64,000 nucleotides of DNA from Macrostomum hystrix (taxonomy: Eukaryota > Platyhelminthes > Macrostomidae), in contig CATNEN010000034.1 in assembly GCA_950097015.1 (NCBI GenBank), positions 3,077,501-3,141,500 on the forward strand. Direction: 5' to 3'. The notes beneath the pieces were generated by a model. It was not told the DNA's origin. It searched no databases and worked only from the letters and a program-made list of their open reading frames with translations. Made by a program: the position numbers and the translations under genes. Position 1 is the first letter of the stretch. The number at the start of each line of letters is the position of its first letter. This document shows positions 35,730 to 47,500 of this stretch, piece by piece.

Positions 35730-37980
35730 GCTCCCCCCTCTCTCTCTCTAAGTGTCCCTTTAGTACTCCAGCACTTTTCCTACTCTATCTACCGCCCTCC
35801 CTAATCCACTCTTCTACCATCCTTACTCCACTGTACCACTCTCTCCATTCTTCTCCGCCACTTTTACCATTAGTGCGCAATTTATAGATGTACAAAAAAA
35901 ATAGGTGGCAAACGGTATTGCAGACCAAGGGGGCCGCAATGCGACGGAAGACAGATGGGCCGAAAGGTATTTTCTGTGGTGGCAAGTCTATACGCCCCTT
36001 TTTTAGGTCGGATTCCCAACAGTAGGGCATCGCAAGGCCCAGATATATATTGTTATTAACAGCAGCAGCTGGCTACAATTCACACACTGGCTGCGGCCCA
36101 GTGTGTTCTGACTGTCCTGCCAGTCCCTGATTGATCGCGGCCGAAATCGGGTCCGACACCGGCGCGCCATTGAATAAAGCTTTTTTGAAGGCCTCTTCTG
36201 TTAAAAAATAGAACGATATTTTGTAACGCGCCTTAAAATTGTGAAAGATATTTATCTTTTCTCTCTTTTTGTATACATTACTAAACTGAACTTCACGGTT
36301 ACCTCCCTTGTGGTCTCCGAGCCACATGCCGATGTTTTTGAAGAATGACTGTCCGGTGCAGCAGTATACCCACCTTTTTTGAAATAGCTGTGTAATACTG
36401 TGTGTGTGTATATGTAACTTGTATGGCTGCCAGCATAAATCTACTGCCATGGCGGTTTAGTGATTGATCGATCGGGGTCTTATCTCTGGCAGCCGTGGGT
36501 GAAGCTGCAGTTACTGATTTCCCCTCCGTTTCAACGCCCACCGGCGGCTTGTCAAGTTGCTGTTGCCTTGTTGTCTTTTGCCTCCGAGTCAATAAATCGC
36601 TTCGGTGTTGGTTGCCAAGGCATGGACCATAGACTATATGAACTGTGCATGCGATTTCTGTGAATGGATTGATGAGGTATCAATCCTGGGTATAGGCATG
36701 TTGCTTCTTCCAATACTGAAACATTAAGATGTACGCTGCGCCAATTAGTGTATGCGCAGCGGAGCTGTTCAAACATCAGGAAATTAGAAGGATGGTTTCA
36801 CCCGCTTATGTGTTCCATAATCTATTTATTTATACTCGTATTTCTAAAGTTTCTCAACCTTTTATTTCGATTGGTGAAATCGATGAAAGTGAAAAAGCGT
36901 GAGATACATGTCGCAAAGACAGTAACAATAATCTGAAAGCTTCAGTTTCCGCGACTTTATCTTTATTAAAAACTTTCTCATTAGGAGAAGTGCTCGACTC
37001 CTTTGAGATAGAAGCCTCAGAAGCTTCAAAAAGTGCACTTTGCCTAACAGACCAGAGTCGGCTTCAAGACCGCGGTCACAGTTGCTAAAGACTGGCACGA
37101 TTTCTTCACAAGCTAGTGTTTTTTATACCCATAAAACTAATTCATCAAGCAGCCAGCCTCACCCTGTCTCCCATTTCAATCCGATGTCGCCGATGCTGAC
37201 CGCCAGTTGCCGAGGCGGAAAACGGCCCACACAGGGTTACCGCGCGGTTCCATTCAAAATGAAATGAGAAATAGAGAGGAGATGATGAGGAGAAAGATAC
37301 AGGAGCTGGGGAGAGAAATTCGCCGAGGGGCGGACCCGGCGCAAATGGGGAAGCAATCAAGAAAATTATTGGCACTGGGATTCGGCCCAGTTTATCCCCT
37401 GCCACAGACTCGCCTTACATGCATATCCTGCACCAACTCGGTCCAATGCGAAAGCCTCGAGCAGTCAGCACAGCCCTTAGGCCTAAAATCGGCATCCAAA
37501 CCGACTCCGGGCCACGCGGGAGCTGCCACGGCTGCGGCTGATGGAAAACTAGAAAAGAAGCGGTCGGAATCTGAACTAATTCCAAACCGAATGGCTGCAT
37601 TGCACCCGCCGCTAGAAGGCCTAAAGCTTTGCCACGATCCTTGTTGGACTGTTAAACTGTCGATACTGCCGCAGCAATGCGTTGTGCTTAATTCTCGCCT
37701 AGGCGATCGTATATTCTAGGGCTATTCTGATTCAGATGGCTAATGTCGAAAAGTTCAATTTTGTGCACTATTGCATGTATGATATGTGTAATATTATGTC
37801 ACTAGCGTATAGTTCTCCTGTGATCAAAAAGGATACTCAGTGAATCGATCTGGGGCACCAAATTATATTTATACGATATATTCACTATATATTGTACATT
37901 CACTATTTCTTATGTTCAGCTAGGTGACTAGAAGTGATTAATGCTAAACTATTCACAAGCCAATATCGTTTAACTCTCCT
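35730..37980. other. Intergenic region with two unassigned open frames
   Basis: The minus-strand frame 36450-36073 (125 codons) starts at an ATG in good context (CCGCCATGG) and ends EEAFKKALFNGAPVSDP...CEL. A good 3' splice-like sequence (TTTTTTAACAG) precedes EEAFKKA, so the last part could be a terminal exon. The plus-strand frame 37264-37719 (about 151 codons, starting MRNREEMMRRKIQELGREIR) is locally GC-rich. Neither resembles a family I recognise. Confidence 0.25.
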
Positions 37981-37989
37981 CCTCATCAT

Positions 37990-38292
37990 CCAGCGAGGAG
38001 GTAATTTTGCCCACTTCGTTGACTCCGGTCCTGTGCACACACGCACACAGATACTGTACGCAGTCACGCACTCACACAGGTGTGTCCATCTGCCCTGACT
38101 TTCTCATCGCCAGGCAGTGTACACCGTCACTGTGCCTTGGTGGTTGACCCTCAAGGGCGTAAATTGCACGACAAGCCCTCAAGCTGGGGCTGTGCTCCAA
38201 GTTAATGTGGCCTCGCCGCGTAATCGAGCTCAAACTATAGGGACCTTGGTGCGAGAGGCAAACACGTAAACCGTTCTGCCGCTCAACCTCCT
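37990..38292 (-). mobile_element. tRNA-derived SINE, near full length
   Basis: The minus-strand head (GAGCGGCAGAACGG, altered A-box) near 38285 is followed by the GAGCTCGATTACGCGG region, the common body and CAGTGTACACTGCCTGGCGA. The distal part then has acacctgtgtgag, many gtgtgtg words and gtcaacgaagtgggcaaaat. It matches the 59775 and 59058 copies over its whole length. An 8-bp insertion (aactatag) splits the B-box side. Confidence 0.8.
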
Positions 38293-38299
38293 TAAAAGA

Positions 38300-40660
38300 C
38301 CCGTTGACTTTGTGCATCTTAATCTATCACCGAAGTACTGAAAAAATAATACTGAGCGTTTTTATCTTCATCATTGCTTAAAAGCTTTGAAAGTTTTGAT
38401 TCTGTGTAAATTGATTGTATTGATTATTTTTGATCGGCAGTTTTACTACAGTTCCTGCCTCAGGTTAAAATTAACTTATCCATGAAATTTAACCATAGGT
38501 AATCCATTTTCTATAAGCATGCTTCGCGCAGTTCGTATCTTATATAATATTGCTGATGTTTTGTTTTAATATTTTGTGTAACAGTGCTTAAATTTAAAAC
38601 GACACCATGCTGATTGGCGCTCAAAGAAATCAATCAATCGTTGACTTAAAATTTATTGTTTACATGCATGGCTTATCATATTCTGAAATAGATACTTCTA
38701 TTCATTTTCTTGAGCTCTTACACCAGCAAGAATTTTTATATATATTTGTTTCTTAGTTATCAGTTTGATTATGTTGCTGGATAAAAAGTTCACCTAAAAA
38801 TTCACATTTGTCTGTTTGATTCAGACATTCAATACGTTTGTTTACAAACTTAAAATGTTACGTTTCCAATAGCAGTGGCGTGAGTGTAGCGTCTAAAATA
38901 AAACTTAATATATTTTTCTATTTCAAAGCTCAAATAATTTTTATATCCACATGGCATTAATTAGTTTCCACATTAGTTACACCATTACATACATGTGATA
39001 TTGTGATAGTGATTTTAAGTGGTAGTGATAGTGACTTGTGATTGCACTGTGTTTAAATAGGGTATATTTCATTATGGGGTAGTTTTACCCCAAAATTGTG
39101 ATACCCATCATTTATCCATTGGCTGCCAATAACTTTTGAGAAATAGGCTTTGTTTTATTTTATATTTTTCATTATAGGAAGTGAAGTATAGCTAGCTGCC
39201 CATAAATAAAAATGATGCTCTAAACAAACATAATATCGGGCTAGCTATTCCTCTGACTTATAGTAGTATATTGGTTAATAAAAACTATAACTTTGTATTT
39301 TAAATGGGGCTATCAAAATAAGGAACCTGGTTGTTTGTTTATCACTTAGCTAGCTACAATATGACTTGTGCTATAAGGTGAGTAGCCATATGAATTTTCA
39401 GCTTAATAGGCTATTGCCACCCTATACTCTTTACAACAAAGATAATTAGTTTCTATGGGTTTTAGACCCAAATTTTGCTTTATCTAATTGTTATCAAACT
39501 ATATCAAACAGAGGATTTCATGCTCATACTTTCAGTTTCTATCCATAATTTTTTTATGACTGAAACATGTATACTTACAGTCAGCTTATCACTTAGATTT
39601 TTATATTAGTTTTAGTCTTTCCAATATTAAAATGATGTGCTGATACAAGGATAAGAAATTGACTCTTAAAATATTTTGTAGAAAAAGAGACAGTTAGAGG
39701 CTTACAAAACTCGATTCAACATAGCTTTTTAATTAGCTAGTCTATTTTTACTTTAAAGGAAGAACTTGTATACTATAAGTCAACAAGTTGTCTTTGAAGC
39801 CTTATTGCTCAGTAGTTTTCTGAGAAGGCATTTTATTGAGAGCTGGTACATAGATTAAATGTTTCAACTTCTACTATGAGTAGCAAGTTAGTCCTAGACG
39901 ATTTTTCATCTAGCACAAAATAAACGTACCCAGCAACTCATACATCACCTCATCAAATTATCAAACAACTCATCACATCACCCCATCCAGCTACTCGCCC
40001 ATCACCAGATAAACACTGCCGATATTATAACATATGAAGGGCGTTTTCTTCTTTAACTTGCCTCTAGATTGCTTTTCGTATTAAAAAATTCAATACACTT
40101 TTTAGCTCATAGTTGCCGTTTGGGTGCAGCTCTATAGCAATGCCTGTTAAAGCTTTCGTAAAAAACGAAAGTTTTTAAATTATAAAAGTGCATTGTTTTC
40201 TACTTGCTTCTTTCCTGTTGCCAGTATTTATATATATCCCAATTCTATCTCTCATTCTTTATTTTGCTCAACAAACTATATTTACTGCACATTAGCTGAC
40301 ACATGCCCAGCTCCTGTAAGCTGGCCTATAGTAGCTAGTCTTGCTGTCTACGTACCCTAAGCAGCTTCTCCGTGGCCGGGTCAGTTGTCTTGCCTACCGG
40401 CCCAATATTTTTCTGCTCAACTCGGCCTAGGCAGGTTTGACGAAGCAGCTCGGCTCCTGACGTTCCGCTTCCCCCTTGCTGCGGGCTCTCCTATTCCCAA
40501 ACAGAGCAAAAAATCGATTATTTCTCCCCAAAGCATACCACGCGCAGCTTTTCTTCCCTTCCCACATCCTGCAGCAGCAGCAGCCGCTTCCCAAAAACCT
40601 CCGCATGGTTCTGAACTGCGTAGTTTTCCATTGTCTAAGCGACCCGTCCTCTTTTATTCT
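38300..40660. other. AT-rich intergenic region, no gene seen
   Basis: About 65-70% A+T unique sequence with several TATA-like stretches and no coding-quality open frame. It probably contains distal regulatory DNA of the polycystin-2 gene, but no specific site can be supported. Confidence 0.4.
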
Positions 40661-40665
40661 TTCAT

Positions 40666-40667
<2 letters not shown>

Positions 40668-40702
<35 letters not shown>
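40668..40702. repeat. (CT)n dinucleotide microsatellite
   Basis: About 17 uninterrupted CT units lie in a pyrimidine-rich region roughly 0.9 kb upstream of the polycystin-2 start codon. (GA/CT)n runs near promoters can bind GAGA-type factors in some animals, but that is only a possibility here. Confidence 0.85.
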
Positions 40703-40704
<2 letters not shown>

Positions 40705-41580
40705 ATCTCGCTTAGTATGCTCCCCAATGCCACGATGCTGCATTCTCTTTTCCCGCCCTCCGAAAAATCTCCCCTACCCCCACAATCGCTGTTTGTTGCC
40801 CGGTTGGCGTTGGCAACGCGATCCTGTCTCTCCCTCTAGCCTATTTCTCTTTCCTCTATCCATCGCGGTCCTATCCTACTACCAAATGCTGAAGCCCAGC
40901 TTTTCTTGTCCACAGAGTGAGAGAGAGAGTGCAAAGCTGCTGCTATAGGCCTCTTTTATAAGACCTGCTGCGAGAAACAACAGGCCGTAGCCCTGGTACC
41001 TGTCCAGCTGATTTGTCCCCACCCGGCGACCCACCTCCGTCAGTGCCCAGCTAGCCGCCCCACTCCGCCCCGTCTCCCCGCCGCTGGTCTCACTCCTCTG
41101 TTTTCTCGCATTCCAGCCTTTTAAGAGCGGCGCCAAGAGCTGCTTGGAGAGCCTCGCGCTGGTTCGGGCATAGCAACTGAGCTTCTCTCCAAACTTTGAG
41201 CTCTCGGCAGTGCTCAAACAGGCTGCACTTTCAAGTTCAACTTCCAAGGTAAATTGTTTTTGCTTCCATCATCATGACGTAACTGCGAACATTTTCCCCT
41301 TCTCGAAGGGAAAATAAATTGTGACACCATGAAGGGAAGTCGTGACATTCAAGAGATCCTCAAGTGTCTTGTATCCTAAATCCCAGATTCTCAAATACCG
41401 AATATTTTAACCACAGATCCTTAAGTTTGAAATATTCGAATCCCATATCCCAGATCCTCACGTTCTAAAACTTTGAGTCCAATGTTCTAACTACTGGGCT
41501 AAAACTCCCACGTGTCACGTTTCAATAATCCCCTAATCCCTGGCGCAGGCAAGCCAGTCTCGCTTCGAATATCGTCAACA
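40703..41580. other. Upstream/5' UTR region of polycystin-2
   Basis: Open frames here lack ATG starts and family resemblance. From 41350 to 41490 there is a very degenerate tandem pattern (cagatcctcaagtt-like). A 3' splice-like CCCTGGCGCAG ends at 41548, 33 nt before the ATG. It could be a 5' UTR splice acceptor or a spliced-leader acceptor. Confidence 0.35.
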
Positions 41581-44500
41581 ATGTCGTCCCGGCCGCAAAG
41601 CTCGGGCGTGAGATCTCGCGGTCGCCAGCCGCAGTCCACTTCGCAGCAGCAGCTGCACGGCGGCAGCCAGGCCTGGTCGGCCGCCAGCGACGAGGTCGAC
41701 GTGGCCAATCCGCACGTGCTGGACCAGGAGCCGGAAGCATGCCAGTCCGACAATCCGTTTGAAAGCCAGGCCGGGCAGGCCGATCTGCAGGTTGAGGAGG
41801 CCCACGGCTGCTGGTATCGCTTCAAGCGGGGCCTGCGCGGTAAGCTGCCACATTGGACATTGGAGACAGATGAGAAGAGACCGGAGGGGAGAGGCCGGGG
41901 AGAGGGGAGAGGCGATCGGTGAGAGATGGGAGAAGAGATCAGTTATAGAGGGGAGAAGAGATCAGTTATGAAGGGGAGAAGATATCAGTTAGAGAGGGGA
42001 GAAGAGATCAGTGAGAGAGGTGAGAAGAGATCATTTAGAGAGGTGGGAGAAGAGATCAGTTCGAGAGGGGAGAAGAGATCAGTTAGAAAGCGGAGAAGAG
42101 ATCAGTAAGAGAGGGGAGAAGAGATCAGTGAGAGAGGGGAGAAGAGATCAGTTAGAGAGGGGAGAAGAGATCAGTTCGAGAGGTGAGAAGAGATCAGTGA
42201 GAGAGGTGAGAAGAGATCATTTAGAGAGGTGGGAGAAGAGATCAGTTCGAGAGGGGAGAAGAGATCAGTTAGAAAGGGGAGAAGAGATCAGTAAGAGAGG
42301 GGAGAAGAGATCAGTGAGAGAGGGGAGAAGAGATCAGTTAGAGAGGGGAGAAGAGATCAGTGAGAGAGGTGAGAAGAGATCAGTGAGAGAGGTGAGAAGA
42401 GATGAGTGAGAGAGGTGAGAAGAGATCAGTGAGAGAGGTGAGAAGAGATCAGTGAGAGAGGTGAGAAGAGATCAGTTAGAGAGGTGGGAGAAGAGATCAG
42501 TGAGAGAGGTGAGAAGAGATCAGTGAGAGAGGTGAGAAGAGATCAGTTAGAGAGGTGGGAGAAGAGATCAGTGAGAGGGGAGAAGAGATCAGTGAGAGAG
42601 GTGAGAAGAGATCAGTGAGAAAGGTGAGAAGAGATCAGTGAGAAAGGTGAGAAGATTTCAGTTAGAGAGGTGAGAAGAGATGGGAGGTATGTGTTTCCTG
42701 AGTAACTGTACCAACTAGTTAAGTTACAGAGAAATCATTCTACCAGTATGGGTGGTCAGAGAAAACTTGTTGCAACCAAATCGCACCCCAATGTCACTAA
42801 AGCCTTGTGGCTAACCAAGGATACGGTGGACGTGACTGGCAATTCCGAGTTGCGCATTAAGACCACCCTGCGAGAGCTGGTGCTGTACTGTGTCTACCTC
42901 ACAGTGCTGTCCATTTGTAAACAGATGCTTTATATTTGAGTCTGTTTTCATAAATCCGTAACTAACTCGAGAAAATCACACAGAAAATGTGTCCACTTTT
43001 AGCTTAAAATGTAATTTGTAATTCACATATTGTAATTCACATATTTTGTAATTTATCGGTCATTAACTCGGTTTAGAAACTAGAAGTTGACCTGTTCTGG
43101 TCTAGGCCGGAAATGTAGAAAATGAATTTCACGGTAGTGTCGTTATTCACACATCTAGCAGTGCAGCTTTAAATTCCTATGTTTCCTCGAAACCGTCACT
43201 CGCTCGCAGCAATTTGGCGCACCAACATGACCGAGGACACGCGAGAGGACAGGGAGCTGTACATCAAGACCACCCTGCGGGAGCTCATTGTCTACTTGTT
43301 CTTCCTCATTGTTCTCATGATTTGTAAGATTTTCCTCTGTAAACGTAGTGCATTCAATGGTTCTATTTTAGAACTCCCATGTTTTTCTCAGTTTAGCTTT
43401 TAGTTTGACCTGTTTTATTTATTTTATTTAATTTATTTTTTCTATTACCCTAACCGAAGTCCTATTTGATCTTCAGATCGCTCGATTTCTATCTGAATTT
43501 TAATCTTCAAATCCCAAATCAACCTCAAATCTCTAGATCCCCACCCAAACCGAAATCACTAGATCCTAACCCTAACCGAAATCCCTAGATCCCTACCCTA
43601 ACCGAAGTCCCTAGATCCCCACCCTAACCGAAGTCCCTAGATCCCCACCCTAACCAAAATCCCTAGATCCCCACCCTAACCGAAGTCCCAAGATCCCACT
43701 CTAACCGAAATCCCAAGATCCTCACCCTAACCGAAATCCCCTAAATCCCCACCCTAACCGAAGTCCCAAGATCCCACCCTAACCGAAAGCCCAAGATCCT
43801 CACCCTAACCGAAATCCCAAGATCCCCACCCTAACCGAAGTCCCAAGATCCCCACCCTAACCGAAGTCCCAAGATCCCCACCCTAACCGAAAGCCCAAGA
43901 TCCCCACCCTAACCGAAAGCCCAAGATCCCCACCCTAACCGAAATCCCTAGATCCCCACCCTAACCGAAAGTCCAAGATTCCCACCCTAACCGAAATCCC
44001 AAGATCCCCACCCTAACCGAAATCCCAAGATCCCCACCCTAACCGAAGTCCCAAGATCCCACTCTAACCGAAAGTCCAAGATCCCCACTCTAACCGAAAG
44101 TCCAAGATCCCCACCCTAACCGAAATCCCTAGATCCCCACCCTAACCGAAAGCCCAAGATCCCACCCTAACCGAAATCCCTAGATCCGAACCCTAACCGA
44201 AAGTCCAAGATTCCCACCCTAACCGAAAGTCCAAGATCCCCACCCTAACCGAAAGCCCAAGATCCCCACCCTAACCGAAATGCCTAGATCCCCACCCTAA
44301 CCGAAATCCCTAGATCCCCACCCTAAAGAATGTCTCTAGATCCCATGCTATTAGATATTAGAATTTTCTAATTCCCATCTTTCAGTGGCCTTCGGCATGA
44401 CCAGCTCGACAATGTACTATTTCACAAGCGTCATGCAGGCCCAGTTCGACCAAGCGCCCAACTCGGAGACACAGACCACATTCGCCACGGCTACCACCAT

Positions 44501-47500
44501 TGCCGACTGGTGGCGGGTGAGCATTTTTTAGTATTTTTAAAGAGGAATTTTTTTAGTGCCTTGATGATATTGTTATCTATTTCCCTGTATTTTTATATCC
44601 CAAGTTTCAGTTAATCTCCTAATATTCTCTACCCGCCTTAATCCCTATTCCATTCTCCTAATTATCCCACTTGTGCAGTCTCTACTCACCTCAATCCTTA
44701 TTCCATTCTCCCAATTATCCCACGTGTGCAGTCTCTACTCACCTCAATCCTTATTCCATTCTCTCAATTATCCCACTTGTGCAGTCTCTACCCACCTCAA
44801 TCCTTATTCCATTCTCCCAATTATCCCACTTGTGCAGTCTCTACCCACCTCAATCCCTATTCCATTATCCCAATTATCCCACTTGTGCAGTCTCTACCCA
44901 CCTCAATCCCTATTCCATTATCACAATTATCCCATTTCAACTGTCCGCTCCCATCCGCAGTTCATGAAGGGCCCACTACTGGACGGCCTGTACGTGACCA
45001 ACTGGTACAACAACGCCAACTTCACTGACTCGCGCGAATTGAACTTTGTCTATTACGAAAACAAACTACTTGGCGTGCCGCGCGTTCGTCAGGTTAAGGT
45101 GCGCAACGACAGCTGCTCGATTGCCGACGACTTCAAGAACGAGATCAAGGCCTGCTATGCCATGTACAGTCCGGGTGTTGAGGATACGAACAATTTCGGC
45201 TATATGAATTCAACTGCCTGGAATTACACTTCTGAGAAGGTTCTGGATGGCCGCAGCTACACTGGCCAGATTGCCACGTACGGCGGCGGTGGATTCTACG
45301 CCGATCTGACTAGGAATAAGGACGACTCTAACGCTATCATTGATGAGCTGTTCAAGGTGAGACGGAAGATTAGTAAAATCGTTAGTCAAATATGATTTTT
45401 TAATTGGATAGATAGTTGTTTTTTAATTAAAATCTGCCGAAACGCAACCAAAGAGTCTAATTACTGAAAATTGGAGACAGCAAAGCAACCAAGACAGGCA
45501 CAATAGCAACTATAGCAGACCCCATAGCAACCAAGACAGGCGCATTAGCAACTATAGCAGACCCCATAGCAACCAAGACAGGCGCATTAGCAACCGAAGC
45601 AGGCTCCATAGCAACCAAGACAGGCACAATAGCAACTATAGCAGACCCCATAGCAACCAAGACAGGCACAATAGCAACTATAGCAGACCCCATAGCAACC
45701 AAGACAGGCACAATAGCAACTATAGCAGACCCCATAGCAACCAAGACAGGCACAATAGCAACTATAGCAGACCCCATAGCAACCAAGACAGGCACAATAG
45801 CAACTATAGCAGACCCCATAGCAACCAAGACAGGCGCATTAGCAACCGAAGCAGGCTCTATACATACCCAAACAGATGTACAATATTAGCAGGTTAAAGT
45901 GTATAAAAAGTCAATATTTACCTATCAATTGGATAAGTGAAGATATCACGCAACTCCCGCAGGGCCTTTGGATCGATCGCGGCACTCGCGTAGTCTTCGT
46001 CGACTTCACCGTGTACAACGCCAACATCAACCTGTTCTGCGTGGTCAAGCTGATCATGGAATTCCCTGCCACAGGCGGCGCCATCCCGTCTAGCGAGTAC
46101 CGCACTGTGAAGCTGCTGCGCTACGTTGAGCCTCGCGACTACTTCGTGCTGATCTGCGAGTGCATCTTCATGCTGTTCATCTGCTACTACGTTGTTGAGG
46201 AGGTGATCGAGATCAAGCGGCACAAGCTGGCTTACTTCAAGACCTTCTGGAACTGGCTGGACATCCTGGTCATTGTCATCTCGCTGGTCTGCGCTGGATT
46301 CAACGTCTACCGAACCATTGCCGTTGGCAATAAACTGACCCAGCTGTTGAAGGACGAGTCGAAATTCCCAGACTTTGACTTCCTGTCCTACTGGCAGCTG
46401 CAGTTCAATAATGCCATAGCAATTACCGTGTTCTTCGCCTGGGTGAAGATCTTCAAATACATCAGCTTCAACAAGACTATGACCCAGCTGAGTTCCACTC
46501 TGGGTGCCTGCGCCAAGGATCTAGTCGGCTTCGCCGTGATGTTCTTCATCATCTTCTTCGCCTTCGCCCAGCTGGGCTACCTGATCTTCGGCACCCAGGT
46601 GAAGGATTTCCGCGAATTCCAGCAGGCCATCTTCACCCTGTTCCGCATCATCCTGGGCGACTTCGATTTCCACGAATTGGAGAATGCGCACCGAGTTCTG
46701 GGACCAATCTTCTTTCTGCTGTACGTGTTCTTCGTCTTCTTCGTGCTAATCAACATGTTCCTGGCCATTATCAACGACACCTACAGCGAGGTGAAGAGCG
46801 AATTGGCCAACCAGCCCAACGATTTTGAGATGACCGACTACTTCAAGGAGGTAACTGGTTTGCTGTTGTGTGGGAAATTAATGCTTCAATGATGACAATT
46901 TGCCTAGTTGACCAGGTGTCTAGATATGAGCAGGTGTCTAGATATGAACAGGTGTCTAGATATGACCAGGTGTCTAGATATGACCAGGTGTCTAGATATG
47001 ACCAGGTGTCTAGATGACCAGGTGTCTAGATGACCAGGTGTCTAGATGACCAGGTGTCTAGATGACCAGGTGTCTAGATGACCAGGTGTCTAGATGACCA
47101 GGTGTCTAGTTGGCCAGGTGTCTAGATAACGCGGGTCTAGATGACCACGTGTCTAGATATGACCAGGTGTCTAGATGACCCGGGTCTAGATGACCAGGTG
47201 TCTAGATATGAACAGGTGTCTAGATGACCAGGTGTCTAGATGACCCAGGTCTAGATGACCAGGTGTCTAGATGACCCGGGTCTAGATGACCAGGTGTCTA
47301 GATGACCCGGGTCTAGATGACCAGGTGTCTAGATGACTAGGTGTCTAGATGACCAGGTGTCTAGATGACCAGGTGTCTAGATGACCAGGTGTCTAGATGA
47401 CCCGGGTCTAGATGACCAGGTGTCTAGATGACCAGGTGTCTAGATGACCCGGGTCTAGATGACCAAGTGTCTAGATGACGCGGGTCTAGATGACCAGGTG

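Noticed and set aside
40385..41247. Open frames upstream of polycystin-2 on both strands
   Set aside because: No ATG in context for the minus frame; low-complexity CT-derived Ser/Leu runs in the plus frame; no family resemblance.
42748..42802. [18 protein letters not shown] as part of polycystin-2 exon 2a
   Set aside because: Using an acceptor upstream of 42803 would break phase with exon 1, and the aligned family segment begins at LWLT. It could only be used as an alternative first exon.
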